From Planctomycetaceae bacterium (lineage in GTDB: Bacteria; Planctomycetota; Planctomycetia; Pirellulales; Pirellulaceae), in assembly GCA_005778405.1 (NCBI GenBank), contig SXOA01000098.1, positions 1 to 64,000 on the forward strand: a stretch of DNA of 64,000 nucleotides, given 5' to 3'. Below, piece after piece: positions 14,873-23,799 of the stretch; positions within the stretch are counted from its first letter, which is position 1; each line of letters opens with the position of its first letter. A program made the position numbers and the translations under genes. Below the pieces are notes generated by a model. It searched no databases. It was not told the DNA's origin and saw nothing but the letters and a program-made list of their open reading frames with translations.

Positions 14873-15328
14873 TTACCCCGCCTCATTGGCTGTCGGAGTG
14901 GATTGGAGGTTTTGCTGAACACAGGCCAGGAGCCGCTTGAGCGTGGCCATCTCACTGGGAGAAAGTCCGTGGGCGGCTCGCCTGCGGACCCGCCTGGCGG
15001 CAGCCACAACCTTGTTCCAAACCGGCTTGGCGGGCGCTTCGGGACGAATCAGCTTGCGCCGCTTGTCAGCCGGGTCACTCACCCGGCAAATCCAGCCGTC
15101 GCGCTCCATCCGGTCCAGAATGCCGACGAGCGTGGGTGGCTCAATCCGCATGAGCTCGGCCAACTTGCACTGCGCCAGCGGCCCTTCGAGCGCCAGAAAG
15201 CCGAGCACCTGGCACTGCCGGTAGGTAATCCCCTGGGGGGCCAATTCATCATTGATGGCCCGCTGGTAGTCGTTGGCCGCCGTTATGACCCAAAAGCCGA
15301 CGCTGTTTTCAAAATCGTAGTCAAGCAT
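14873..15328 (-). CDS. MarR-family transcriptional regulator of the efflux operon
   Basis: A 151-residue winged-helix regulator. ATG 15328 is preferred; the longer frame would start at TTG 15370 inside a promoter or operator-like palindrome. The winged helix spans about residues 30-110: ITYRQCQVLGFLALEGPLAQ, CKLAELMRIEPPTLVGILDR (helix-turn-helix) and DGWICRVSDPADKRRKL (wing, with the usual D-x-R-(K/R) pattern). MarR proteins are dimers that normally repress adjacent efflux genes and release DNA on ligand binding. It is the first gene of the marR-MFP-RND operon, so autoregulation and control of efflux are the natural inference. Confidence 0.9.
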   Translation of the reverse strand: MLDYDFENSVGFWVITAANDYQRAINDELAPQGITYRQCQVLGFLALEGPLAQCKLAELMRIEPPTLVGILDRMERDGWICRVSDPADKRRKLIRPEAPAKPVWNKVVAAARRVRRRAAHGLSPSEMATLKRLLACVQQNLQSTPTANEAG

Positions 15329-15343
15329 GGCAGTGCGGCCCAC

Positions 15344-15371
15344 ATTGTTAGCGCACGAACGAATTGTCAAT
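15344..15371 (-). promoter_or_regulatory. candidate MarR operator and -35 region
   Basis: A 28-base imperfect palindrome with ends ATTG/CAAT and matching inner A/T positions (ATTGxxA ... TxxCAAT). It begins 16 bases ahead of the preferred marR ATG. On the minus strand it contains TTGACA, a perfect -35 hexamer, though no good -10 follows at standard spacing. The position and symmetry fit autoregulation; the half-sites are weak, so this is tentative. Confidence 0.4.
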
Positions 15372-15451
15372 CATACTCCTGCCGGTAACGTAATGCAATG
15401 AACTTGACCGCGTGATTGCTCCTTGACCGCCTGCTGGCTAGACTTCCCTGG

Positions 15452-15808
15452 ATGTCCCCCCACGAGTTGATGCTTGCCGTAGATTCTCAGCTTGCCCACG
15501 TCTGGATGGTGCGGGCTTTTTTGAAACATAGCGACGAAGGCCAAGAGGACGACGAGCTGGCCGAGGTTCACCGGGACCTGTACGACTATATGCTGGCCCT
15601 CGGTGGACCGCTCAAGGAAGGAAACTCCGAGGAATACCTCAAGTTGGCTCGCAAGAAGCTCGGCAAGCTCAAGAAAGCGTCCGAAGAGTTTTCCGATATC
15701 CAGCCCCAGGTCTCCACGCACACGAACTTTCAGATGGCGGTTGCCAGTCTGCGGACCGCGGCGGAGGAAGTAGCCAAGCTGCTTGAGTCTGGCGAGCGGA
15801 GGGCTTAG
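15452..15808 (+). CDS. small helical protein, unknown function
   Basis: A 118-residue protein with ATG 15452 (MSPHELMLAVDSQLAHVWMV). It is almost wholly amphipathic helix and rich in Glu, Asp, Lys and Leu (SDEGQEDDELAEVHRDLYDY, then KLARKKLGKLKKASEEF). No signal peptide or membrane segment. The opposite-strand frame here lacks protein-like composition. It resembles small conserved planctomycete proteins of unknown role. It is divergent from the marR operon, and its promoter must lie in the 124 bases between the two genes. Confidence 0.65.
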   Translation: MSPHELMLAVDSQLAHVWMVRAFLKHSDEGQEDDELAEVHRDLYDYMLALGGPLKEGNSEEYLKLARKKLGKLKKASEEFSDIQPQVSTHTNFQMAVASLRTAAEEVAKLLESGERRA

Positions 15809-16255
15809 ACCGCATTTCTCACCACGCGGAGTGAATCGCCGACAGTCTGCTCTCGTCGCAAAATGGACAGGATATCCAGACCCAGGATGTTCGCACGTAG
15901 CAGCATGCGGCCGACTTGCGCGCGGTGTCTCGGCTCGCAGCGAATGCTCTCTACAGCCTGCAATCACGACGTCCGCCCCACATGATGCACAAACGCCGCT
16001 GAATTGGTCCCCGTGCTACTGTTGGCAGGCGACAGCAAGTGATGCAATCCTCGGTAACTGTTTTGGACACGCTCGAAGTGTACTCAACAGGCTCCTCCCA
16101 ATCGTCACATCTTGACGCGACGCTGCCGACTGCGGCAGTTCTTTTGCGGCCCGCCGGGGGTCCGCACCGATAGAGCCGGGAGAGGGGCGCTGCGCAGTCC
16201 GCTCCCAATGTGACTGCGCCCTGCCAGGGATGATTGCTAGCTTCTTTACGGGCGT
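15809..16255. other. 447-base stretch with no recognised feature
   Basis: Neither strand carries a convincing gene start, and I saw no RNA gene or strong hairpin. It is the upstream region of the WD40 gene, so that gene's promoter is presumably here. Confidence 0.35.
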
Positions 16256-17350
16256 ATGCGCATGATGCGAAAGAGCCGCCGACAGTTTCTTGCGTGTGCC
16301 GCCGGTACGCTGGCGGCTGGAGTGTTGTGGACAGGTCCAAGCGCTGTTCGCGCCGAGGTGGCGGCAAGGGTAGCGGCCTTCAACTGGCCGTCGCGGATGA
16401 TCCAGCTCTCGCCCGATCCGGACCAGAACACGCCGCCGGTGGTCACCGCGGTGCGGGTGCATCGGGATGGCGAGTGGCTGGCGACGGCCGGGGACGACCA
16501 CATTGTAAGGGTCTTTAGCCTGGCCGACGGGAAGCAGATTCAGCGCCTCGTCAAACATACCGACTGGGTTCGCGCAGTCGACTATTCCCCCAGCGGCAAA
16601 GAACTCGCCTCCGCGGCTAATGACCGCGCCATCCATTTGTGGGATGCGGCGTCCGGCGAGTGGATTGCTGAACTGGGTGCGCAACAGCAAGCCGTTGTCC
16701 ATCTCCGTTACAGCCACGACGGCAAGCAGTTGGCTGCGGCGGGGTTTCAAAAGCAGATTCATCTCTATGACGTGGAGGGACGCAAACTCGCGAACGAGCT
16801 TGCCGCGCCGTGCCCCGACATGCGGGCGGTGGCGTTCTCTCCCGATGATGCCCAATTGGCGGCCGGTGGACGGTGCGGGACTATTCGAATCTACGACGCG
16901 GCAAGTGGCGACAAGCTCCGCGACGTCCGCGCTCATCAGCAGCGGATTCGGGCGCTGGCCTACTCTCCCGATGGCCAATTCCTGGCTTCGGTCGGCGAAG
17001 ATCGGACAATCCATATCACTCCGACTGATGTGGAGACCAAGCCGTATGCACTCGACATTCGCCCCGTGAAATTCATGTCGCTCGTGTACTACGGACCACA
17101 TCACCTGGCGGTCGGCGGCAGCGACAACATCGTTCGCCTATGGGACGTGCGCGAGCGCCAGGAGTTGGGATTGCTGCTGAGGCACACGGGGACGGTGGCC
17201 GCGCTCGATTGCCTGGGGAAGATGCTCGTTTCGGCAGGCTATGACACCACCGTTCGGATTTGGACAGTGACCGACCACATCGCCGCGGAGCCGATTGGGC
17301 CGGGGCGGCGGATCGGAACGCGCAAAGAAGCAGAGACCTGGAAGAAGTAA
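16256..17350 (+). CDS. Tat-exported WD40-repeat protein
   Basis: A 364-residue protein opening with a twin-arginine signal (KSRRQFLACAAGTLAAGVLW), cleaved near AEVAAR. The rest is a WD40 beta-propeller of about seven blades with recurring units such as HTDWVRAVDYSPSGKELASA, IHLWDAASGEWIAEL, CPDMRAVAFSPDDAQLAAGG, HQQRIRALAYSPDGQFLASV and DNIVRLWDVRERQELG, ending IRIWTV-like (VRIWTVTD). It is probably a periplasmic protein-binding scaffold. It precedes the giant LEPR-XLL-type gene by 12 bases on the same strand, so they may be cotranscribed. ATGs at 16262 and 16265 are equally possible starts. Confidence 0.85.
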   Translation: MRMMRKSRRQFLACAAGTLAAGVLWTGPSAVRAEVAARVAAFNWPSRMIQLSPDPDQNTPPVVTAVRVHRDGEWLATAGDDHIVRVFSLADGKQIQRLVKHTDWVRAVDYSPSGKELASAANDRAIHLWDAASGEWIAELGAQQQAVVHLRYSHDGKQLAAAGFQKQIHLYDVEGRKLANELAAPCPDMRAVAFSPDDAQLAAGGRCGTIRIYDAASGDKLRDVRAHQQRIRALAYSPDGQFLASVGEDRTIHITPTDVETKPYALDIRPVKFMSLVYYGPHHLAVGGSDNIVRLWDVRERQELGLLLRHTGTVAALDCLGKMLVSAGYDTTVRIWTVTDHIAAEPIGPGRRIGTRKEAETWKK

Positions 17351-17362
17351 GCGAGGTGACTC

Positions 17363-20300
17363 GTGGGATTGTGGAACCTGCTGTTTGGATGGCGGAAACG
17401 GGTGGATGCCTCCCATGCGCCCATCCCCGCGCCTAAACTGGCTCGCCGCCGCCGCAAGACAGCCAAGATGGCCGAGAGTGGCGCCACCCGACAATGCCGC
17501 TTCGAGCGGATGGAAGAGCGGCAGATGCTGGATGCGGATCCGCTCAAGTTGGGCGTGGTTTACATCGAGGAGGACGGCGGTTCTGACCTGCACGGCGACA
17601 CGTTCGAGGTGCAGTTCCAGGGTGGAGCTGCCGGGACGGAGTTGACTCGCGTCGTTATTGATGGCGATCACGGGCCCCAGGGGTTGAGCGTGGGGGACAT
17701 GATTTTCGACACATCCTTCGGCGGACTCGGAGCAGATCAGGCGTATGCGTTTCAACTGGTCTCCATCACCGGCGGCGGCAGCGTGACGGCCAGTGTTGTC
17801 GATGGCTCAAGCAGGCTGGTCCTCGACTTCTCGGGCTTCCATGCCGGCGACAAGCTGCGGTTTTCCATCGACGTGGATGAAATCCAGCAGTTCGACCCGG
17901 CAGTGACGGACTTGTTCGAAATCAACTCCGGGGTTGATCCGATTGCGTCGGGGGTCGAGTTTCAGGACTCGCTGCTTACGGGGACGTTCCGGGAATCACA
18001 TCACTACGACGTGAGCGGCACCGTCAAATTCAAGAACCTGTACGACCCGCTCTTTGCCGGCAGCAACCTGCTGATCTCGTCGGGCAACACGAGTGGCTTG
18101 CCCCACGACGACTATCATGGAAAACGCGACCGCAGCACCGGCGCACTCTTGCCGCTGCAACAGCAGCCGCTGCCCATCAGCATCTCGGGCAACGTCTATC
18201 AGGAATACAACCTCGATCTGCACCGGGACCCCGCCGAGCCGCCGATTGCGGGAGTGACCCTGGCCCTCTGGAAGAGACAAGGAGCCGATTTCGTCTTTAC
18301 CGGAAAGACGACGACGACGGACTCGCTGGGCTTCTACAAATTTGGCACGGAGCACAACCTCACTCCCGGCATCTACCAGGTGCGCGAGACACAGCCGAGC
18401 AGCTACTTTAGCGTCGGGGCCATTCCGGGCACGGTCTCGGGCTCGGCGACGGGCAGCACCGTCAGCGGCAATCCCGACGTGCTGACCGAGATTAACATTC
18501 CGTTGGGGAATCTGCATGGTGTGCACTACGACTTTGCCGAGTATCTGCCGTCTTCGATCCGCGGCCATGTCCGTCTGACAGATGAATTTGGCAACTGCGA
18601 GGAAGAGGGAGACACCTCGACGCCGCTGGCGGGCGTGCAACTCATCCTCAAGGACGCGGCGGGAACGACCATTGCCACGACCCAGACCAATGCCGCGGGC
18701 GAGTATGAATTCACCAACCTGCTGCCGGGGACGTACTCGGTGGTGGAGTTCACGCCTGCCGGACTGATTGATGGCGACGACCACGTCGGTACGATCAATG
18801 GTGTGCATGTTGGGGTGGCGACCGATGACAACCTGGGAGGCATCGTGCTGACCGGCGGGCAGAACGGCGTTCATTATGACTTTTGCGAACTTCTTCCCGC
18901 TAGCATCGCCGGTCGGGTCTTTTTCGATCCAAACGAGGACTGCATCTTCGATGAAAACGACCAGCCGCTGTCTGGAGTGACGGTGCAGTTGCTGAATGAG
19001 CAAGGGACGGTCATCCAGACGACGACGACCGATGCCAATGGCGAGTATCGCTTCGAAAATCTGGTGCCGGGGAAGTACGCGGTGCGAGAATTTCAGCCGC
19101 CGGACTATCTGCAAGGAGGGACGGTTCCGGGCACTGGCGGGGGCGATGGAAGCGTTCAGGACCTGATTTCGGCGATTGACATTCTGGCCGGGGCGCAGCT
19201 CGTGGAATACAACTTCTGCGAAATCCTGCCGGTGAGCATCGCCGGTCGCGTTTGGGTGGATCTCAACAACGACTGCATCTTGGATAGCAACGAGCAGCCC
19301 CTCTCCGGCGTGAAGATTGAACTGCTGGATGGCAATGGCATTGTTGTCCAGACGACGTTCACGGACTCGAGTGGCCAGTATCAATTCGACGACCTGGTAC
19401 CGAACACCTACAGCGTGCACGAATATCAGCCGAGCGGATATGTGCAGGGGGGGCAAATGGCCGGGTCGCACGGGGGCGACGACCTGACCACCGACCTCAT
19501 TGTGGACGTGAGCCTGACCAGCGGCGATCAGGCCATCAACTATGACTTTTGCGAGCAACTCGTCGGCAGTATCAGCGGCTATGTATTTCGTGACGGGCCA
19601 GTGATTTTTACCCCCGATGGCCGAGTCCCCAGCAACTTGTACGACATTCGCGACGGCCTGCTCACCCCCGATGACCAGCGGCTGGCGGGTGTGCTGCTCG
19701 AATTGCGGTTCAGCGATACCGCAGCGCCGGTGACGGGAGCGGATGTTTTGCCGGGACTGTATGGCCCCGGCCCGCTCCGCGTTCGGACGGATGCGAATGG
19801 CTATTACGAATTCCGCGGCCTGCGACAGGGGAACTACACCATTGTGGAGGTCGACCAGCCAACCGGTTACCTCGACAGCCGCGACACTCCGGGTTCCACC
19901 AGCGGCATGGCGCTCAACCTGAATACCGCGCTGATTCCTGGGCTGATTGATCCGTTCATTCAAGAAGGGATCCCGCTCCGCAACGACGCCATTTTGCAAG
20001 TTTCGCTGGCCGCCGGTCAGCATTCGGTCCTCAACAACTTCAGCGAAGTGCAGGTGACGACTTTCTTTGTTCCGCCGCCTCCCTCTCCGCCACCGCTTCC
20101 CCCACCGCCGGAGCCAATCCTGTTCATCCCGCCCCCTCCGCCGCTGCCGCCGGAGAACTTCAATCCGCCGGTTCCCCCGCCGGAGTACATAGGCGGTGCC
20201 GGCAGTGCCTATTCATGGCATCTTTCGGTCATGAACGCTGGGCTCCCGCGCACATCCAGCCGCAGCACCAAGATTGCTGGGCTGGCCTGGCAGCCGGTGT

Positions 20301-21163
20301 TGTTCGTGAACGGCACCCAGTGGAAGAGCGACCGGCTGGCCGGCGGCACTTGGACGATCGACACACTCTCGCCGGGCATTGACCGGCCGATCGCCTATGG
20401 AATCAAAGGTGCCCTGCCCGTCACCGGTGATTGGGACGGCGACGGCACCAGCGAGATCGGCATCTTCTACAAGGGAGAGTGGCTGCTGGACCTGAATGGA
20501 AACGGCAAGTGGGACGCCGACGATCTCTGGGCCAAGCTCGGCAACGAGGCCGACCTCCCCGTGGTTGGCGATTGGGACGGAGACGGCAAGGACGACATCG
20601 GCATTTTCGGCCCCGAATGGGCGGGGGATCCGCGTCACCATCAATACGAGCCGGGCCTTCCCGATCCCCACAACCGGCTGAAGAAACGGCCCAAAAACGT
20701 GCCGCCGCAGCCGGAGCAGGCCACGGAAGGAGATCGACTCCTCAAGTTAACCGCCAGCGGCCGGGAGCGTGCCGACCTGATCGACCACGTTTTCTATTTC
20801 GGTGCCGAAAGCGACATACCGATTGCCGGCGATTGGAACGGGGACGGCATTGGCAGCATTGGCATCTTTCGGGATGGCCAGTGGCACTTTGATACCGACG
20901 GCGACGGCCGCTGGTCCAAGGGGGACGAGGTCGCTGAGTTCGGGCAGGACGGAGACCTTCCCGTAGTCGGCGACTTCAACGGCGACGGCATCGACGAGAT
21001 CGGCATCTACCGCGCCGGCAAGTGGATCATCGATACCAACGGCAATCGGCGGATCGACGCCGCGGACCAGGTGATTGAACTGGGCACCGCCGGCGACCTG
21101 CCGGTGGTTGGCGACTTCAACGGCGACGGCACCGATGAGCCGGCCCTGTACCGGGAAGAGTAG
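17363..21163 (+). CDS. large surface adhesin-like protein: LEPR-XLL-type N-terminus, SdrD-B repeats, VCBS/FG-GAP-like C-terminus
   Basis: A 1266-residue protein starting at GTG 17363. Residues 46-60 (RFERMEERQMLDADP) are a divergent form of the LEPR-XLL export motif typical of planctomycete giant proteins. Residues about 60-270 are an unassigned beta domain. Residues 272-890 hold five SdrD-B/Cna-B-like units of about 110 residues. Each begins ISGxV or IAGRV, has a GVxLxL core, then TDxxGxYxFxxLxPGxYxVxE and ends YDFCE or YDFAE. Residues 902-942 are a proline hinge. Residues 1010-1266 carry five D-x-(D/N)-G-D-G calcium-type loops (DWDGDGTSEIGIF, DWNGDGIGSIGIF, DFNGDGIDEIGIY). It is likely exported and calcium-stabilised at the surface. 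Confidence 0.88.
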   Translation: MGLWNLLFGWRKRVDASHAPIPAPKLARRRRKTAKMAESGATRQCRFERMEERQMLDADPLKLGVVYIEEDGGSDLHGDTFEVQFQGGAAGTELTRVVIDGDHGPQGLSVGDMIFDTSFGGLGADQAYAFQLVSITGGGSVTASVVDGSSRLVLDFSGFHAGDKLRFSIDVDEIQQFDPAVTDLFEINSGVDPIASGVEFQDSLLTGTFRESHHYDVSGTVKFKNLYDPLFAGSNLLISSGNTSGLPHDDYHGKRDRSTGALLPLQQQPLPISISGNVYQEYNLDLHRDPAEPPIAGVTLALWKRQGADFVFTGKTTTTDSLGFYKFGTEHNLTPGIYQVRETQPSSYFSVGAIPGTVSGSATGSTVSGNPDVLTEINIPLGNLHGVHYDFAEYLPSSIRGHVRLTDEFGNCEEEGDTSTPLAGVQLILKDAAGTTIATTQTNAAGEYEFTNLLPGTYSVVEFTPAGLIDGDDHVGTINGVHVGVATDDNLGGIVLTGGQNGVHYDFCELLPASIAGRVFFDPNEDCIFDENDQPLSGVTVQLLNEQGTVIQTTTTDANGEYRFENLVPGKYAVREFQPPDYLQGGTVPGTGGGDGSVQDLISAIDILAGAQLVEYNFCEILPVSIAGRVWVDLNNDCILDSNEQPLSGVKIELLDGNGIVVQTTFTDSSGQYQFDDLVPNTYSVHEYQPSGYVQGGQMAGSHGGDDLTTDLIVDVSLTSGDQAINYDFCEQLVGSISGYVFRDGPVIFTPDGRVPSNLYDIRDGLLTPDDQRLAGVLLELRFSDTAAPVTGADVLPGLYGPGPLRVRTDANGYYEFRGLRQGNYTIVEVDQPTGYLDSRDTPGSTSGMALNLNTALIPGLIDPFIQEGIPLRNDAILQVSLAAGQHSVLNNFSEVQVTTFFVPPPPSPPPLPPPPEPILFIPPPPPLPPENFNPPVPPPEYIGGAGSAYSWHLSVMNAGLPRTSSRSTKIAGLAWQPVLFVNGTQWKSDRLAGGTWTIDTLSPGIDRPIAYGIKGALPVTGDWDGDGTSEIGIFYKGEWLLDLNGNGKWDADDLWAKLGNEADLPVVGDWDGDGKDDIGIFGPEWAGDPRHHQYEPGLPDPHNRLKKRPKNVPPQPEQATEGDRLLKLTASGRERADLIDHVFYFGAESDIPIAGDWNGDGIGSIGIFRDGQWHFDTDGDGRWSKGDEVAEFGQDGDLPVVGDFNGDGIDEIGIYRAGKWIIDTNGNRRIDAADQVIELGTAGDLPVVGDFNGDGTDEPALYREE

Positions 21164-21218
21164 TCCGCAATGTAGTCCGCTCACTCCGTGAGCGGACATG
21201 CCGGTTCGTCACCCTTGC

Positions 21219-22343
21219 CTAACTATCCACTTCTGTCGCCGCCGCGGCTTCCGCGGCCATGGGGGCGTGGACTCCGCTGGCGAGAATCTTCTCGCGGATT
21301 TCGGCAGTGACCTTTGGGTTTTCCAGCAGGTAGGCGCGGGCCTTTTCCTTTCCTTGCCCCAGGTAGACCTCGCCGTATTTGAACCACGAGCCGCTGCGGG
21401 TGAGGATTTTCTCGTTGACCCCCAGGTCGATGATGTCCCCTTCATAGCTGATGCCGCAGGTGTGCATCATGTCGAACTCGGCGACGCGGAAGGGAGGCGC
21501 GACTTTGTTCTTGACCACTTTCACGCGGACCCGCTGCCCCACCACATCTTCCCCTTCCTTGAGCTGGCTGATGCGGCGGATGTCGAGACGGCAGGAGCTA
21601 TAGAACTTCAATGCCCGGCCGCCGGGAGTCGTTTCCGGACTACCGTAAGAAACGCCAATCTTGTCGCGGATCTGGTTGATGAAGATGACGCAGGTCTTGC
21701 TCTTGGAAATTGCGCCGGTGAGCTTCCGCATCGACTGGCTCATCAAGCGGGCCTGCAGGCCGACGTGCGTATCGCCGATTTCGCCGTCGAGCTCGTGCTT
21801 GGGCACGAGGGCGGCCACGGAGTCGATGACGATCACATCGACGGCGTTGGACTTGATGAGCATTTCCGTAATCTGCATCGCCTCTTCGCCGTTGTTCGGC
21901 TGGCTGACGAGGAGCGTGTCGAGCTGCACGCCGAGCTTCTTGGCCCAACTGGGGTCGAAGGCGTGTTCCGCGTCGATGAAGGCGGCCACGCCGTCGAGCT
22001 TTTGAGCCTGGGCGATGACATGCAGGGCGAGCGTGGTCTTGCCGCTTGATTCGGGGCCAAAGACCTCGATGATTCGACCGCGGGGAATCCCCTGGCCGCC
22101 GAGAGCCACGTCCAGCGACAAACTGCCGGTGGGAATGCCCTCAATCTTCATACTGACGCTGCCATCCAGCGGCATGATCGAGCCTTCGCCGAACTGCTTT
22201 TCGATTTGCTGAAAAGCCAGCTTGAGGTTCGGGTTCTGGTCCATCAGGGCGTCCATCTTGGAGCCCGACTCCGCCTTGTTTGCTTTTTCCTTCTTGGCCA
22301 TTTTTCCGTTCGCCTTTTCGGGTTTTTCTGCCGTCGCCACCAT
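21219..22343 (-). CDS. recA: RecA recombinase
   Basis: A 374-residue protein. The start at 22343 has AAGGAGC five bases upstream; a longer frame to 22415 lacks a site. RecA forms filaments on single-stranded DNA, drives strand exchange and triggers LexA self-cleavage. Landmarks: Walker [10 protein letters not shown] (96-104), [18 protein letters not shown], Walker [16 protein letters not shown]1-region [36 protein letters not shown], and the C-terminal lobe ending in a short charged tail. The N-terminus has an extra Lys/Ala/Glu-rich stretch of about 28 residues. A good sigma-70-type promoter lies ahead of it. No LexA box of the E. coli type was found. Confidence 0.97.
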   Translation of the reverse strand: MVATAEKPEKANGKMAKKEKANKAESGSKMDALMDQNPNLKLAFQQIEKQFGEGSIMPLDGSVSMKIEGIPTGSLSLDVALGGQGIPRGRIIEVFGPESSGKTTLALHVIAQAQKLDGVAAFIDAEHAFDPSWAKKLGVQLDTLLVSQPNNGEEAMQITEMLIKSNAVDVIVIDSVAALVPKHELDGEIGDTHVGLQARLMSQSMRKLTGAISKSKTCVIFINQIRDKIGVSYGSPETTPGGRALKFYSSCRLDIRRISQLKEGEDVVGQRVRVKVVKNKVAPPFRVAEFDMMHTCGISYEGDIIDLGVNEKILTRSGSWFKYGEVYLGQGKEKARAYLLENPKVTAEIREKILASGVHAPMAAEAAAATEVDS

Positions 22344-22424
22344 GGAATGCTCCTTTATGGGAAAATTCGCCCGGCCGTGCAAGCCGTGGCATGTACAAGG
22401 GCTACTTATCATCAACTGGATAGT

Positions 22425-22453
22425 AGTGTACAGAGGCTATTATCGGCGGTCAA
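22425..22453 (-). promoter_or_regulatory. recA promoter (sigma-70-like)
   Basis: On the minus strand TTGACC (22448-22453) and TACACT (22425-22430) are separated by exactly 17 bases. Transcription would start near 22418, giving a leader of about 75 bases before the recA ATG. Confidence 0.65.
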
Positions 22454-22614
22454 GAGGCAATCCAAAAAACTTTTCGCTGCCGTCCATGCCATTTCTACCT
22501 GTTGGTTAATCGGGGGGCGTAAACGTATGTAAGTCATTGCAGACAAGCCACTTACGGCCTGGGTTTGCCAACACCCCCAGTGATCAAGACGACCATCGTT
22601 AACAGCGAGTTTAG

Positions 22615-23025
22615 CTACATCTTCCTTAGCCGGCTCAAGATCTTCTTGTCGTGCACGTAGTCAGCCGGCTTTTTACCGTTCTTGTTCTTGAGCGCCGGGT
22701 TCGCGCCAGCTCTCATAAGGATGTCGATAATCTCTAGCACCTGGTCTCTTTTCCCGGCTGTGCCAGGGGCCCCCGTCGAGGTCACCGCTCGATGCAGCGC
22801 GGTTCCCCCTGAGCGATTGCACGCCTTGTTGACGAGCGCCCCGTGGTGCAGCAAAGCTTGGACGGCAGCGGGGCTCCGAAAGCGGACGGCGTGATGCAAC
22901 GGAGTGACGCCGTTCTTGTCGGATTCGTTCACGTCCGCGCCGGCCTTAAGGAGCGATTCAATGGCGCGCCGCTGTTTCTTCGGGTCGGCATTCTGTTCGC
23001 AACACACGTCGGACAACTCGTACAT
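22615..23025 (-). CDS. ankyrin-repeat protein
   Basis: A 136-residue protein with about three to four ankyrin repeats: SLLKAGADVNESDKNGVTPL / HHAVRFRSPAAVQALLHHGA / LVNKACNRSGGTALHRAV / IIDILMRAGANPALKNKNGK. No signal peptide, so presumably a cytoplasmic protein-binding scaffold. Two cysteines in the N-terminus (DVCCEQNADP) are not part of a repeat. It is separated from thpR by 30 bases on the same strand and may be its downstream partner in one transcript. Function not predictable. Confidence 0.82.
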   Translation of the reverse strand: MYELSDVCCEQNADPKKQRRAIESLLKAGADVNESDKNGVTPLHHAVRFRSPAAVQALLHHGALVNKACNRSGGTALHRAVTSTGAPGTAGKRDQVLEIIDILMRAGANPALKNKNGKKPADYVHDKKILSRLRKM

Positions 23026-23055
23026 GTCGCTTGCCCCTTGTTTTTTTAGGTGTGT

Positions 23056-23634
23056 TCACTCCCCGAGCGTCGCATGTCCTATCGGCTCATGAGCCGGCCC
23101 TTGCCGCCCGAGAAAGCTGGCAAAGGTGACGACCTCATCCACGACGGTCAGATCGCCGTCAAAGCTCGCGTTTTCCTGGATAAGCCGCGAGAGTCCGTCG
23201 CGGGCCGGGTCGGATTCTTTCCGCAGCCGGCCGAGGGTGAGATGCGGGTGGAACTTGCGATGCTCTTTGCCGAAGCCCATTTCCTTTTTGAGCGCGTCTT
23301 CAATCGCGGTGTGCAACACCGAGAGTTCCTTTTGCCCTTGATCGATCCCCAGCCAAATCGTCCGTGGCTCGCTCACGCGCGGAAACGCCCCAAGCCCCTT
23401 GAAGACAATCTCGAAGGGTTCAATTCCGGCTGCCGCCTCCGCCACCACGCGGCAGACATCAGGAGTTTCAATCTCCGTCACGTTTCCCAGAAACTTCAAC
23501 GTCAGATGCATCTGAGCGCTATCCACCCATCCCACCTCCGCGCCACTCGTCTTGAGCAGCTTGATCGCCTCCTGCGCCCGCGCAATAACGGTGCCAGATA
23601 GCTCGACGGCGATGAAGGTGCGGATGGGACGCAT
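23056..23634 (-). CDS. thpR: RNA 2',3'-cyclic phosphodiesterase
   Basis: A 192-residue protein of the 2H phosphoesterase superfamily, which opens 2',3'-cyclic phosphates on RNA ends and can ligate tRNA halves in vitro. The two catalytic HxTx motifs are present: HLTLKFLG near residue 43 and HPHLTLGRL near residue 130. The start RTFIAVELSG is typical of LigT/ThpR. Length matches the family. No RNA-repair partner gene is adjacent. Confidence 0.92.
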   Translation of the reverse strand: MRPIRTFIAVELSGTVIARAQEAIKLLKTSGAEVGWVDSAQMHLTLKFLGNVTEIETPDVCRVVAEAAAGIEPFEIVFKGLGAFPRVSEPRTIWLGIDQGQKELSVLHTAIEDALKKEMGFGKEHRKFHPHLTLGRLRKESDPARDGLSRLIQENASFDGDLTVVDEVVTFASFLGRQGPAHEPIGHATLGE

Positions 23635-23660
23635 GGTCTATCGACTAACGGCAGGGGATT

Positions 23661-23775
23661 AACCGCAGAGAACGCGGAGTGACGCAGAGGTAGGAGGAGA
23701 AATAAGTAAGAGGAATGTATGCTGTCTGAAGTTCATTTCGTTCTGTCTCTGCGCCTCTCCGCGTCCTCCGCGGTT
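23661..23775. repeat. long imperfect inverted repeat between thpR and the PfkB gene
   Basis: The left arm at 23661-23689 (AACCGCAGAGAACGCGGAGT...) pairs with the right arm at 23747-23775 with 25 of 29 matches, around a 57-base AT-richer loop. A single arm of the same family occurs at 4111-4139. Confidence 0.7.
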
Positions 23776-23799
23776 CAACTTTTGTATTCATCGTGGCGG

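Noticed and set aside
16016-17104. 362-residue open frame opposite the WD40 gene
   Set aside because: Shadow frame; the WD40 repeats and Tat signal on the plus strand are unambiguous.
17996-20023. 675-residue open frame opposite the SdrD-B repeats
   Set aside because: It arises from the repetitive GC-rich coding sequence on the other strand; composition is Arg/Val/Ala-rich without a domain.
22385-22460. LexA (SOS) box in the recA promoter
   Set aside because: CTGT and CCAG occur but at the wrong spacing for a CTGT-N8-ACAG box, and no GAAC-N4-GTTC element was seen.
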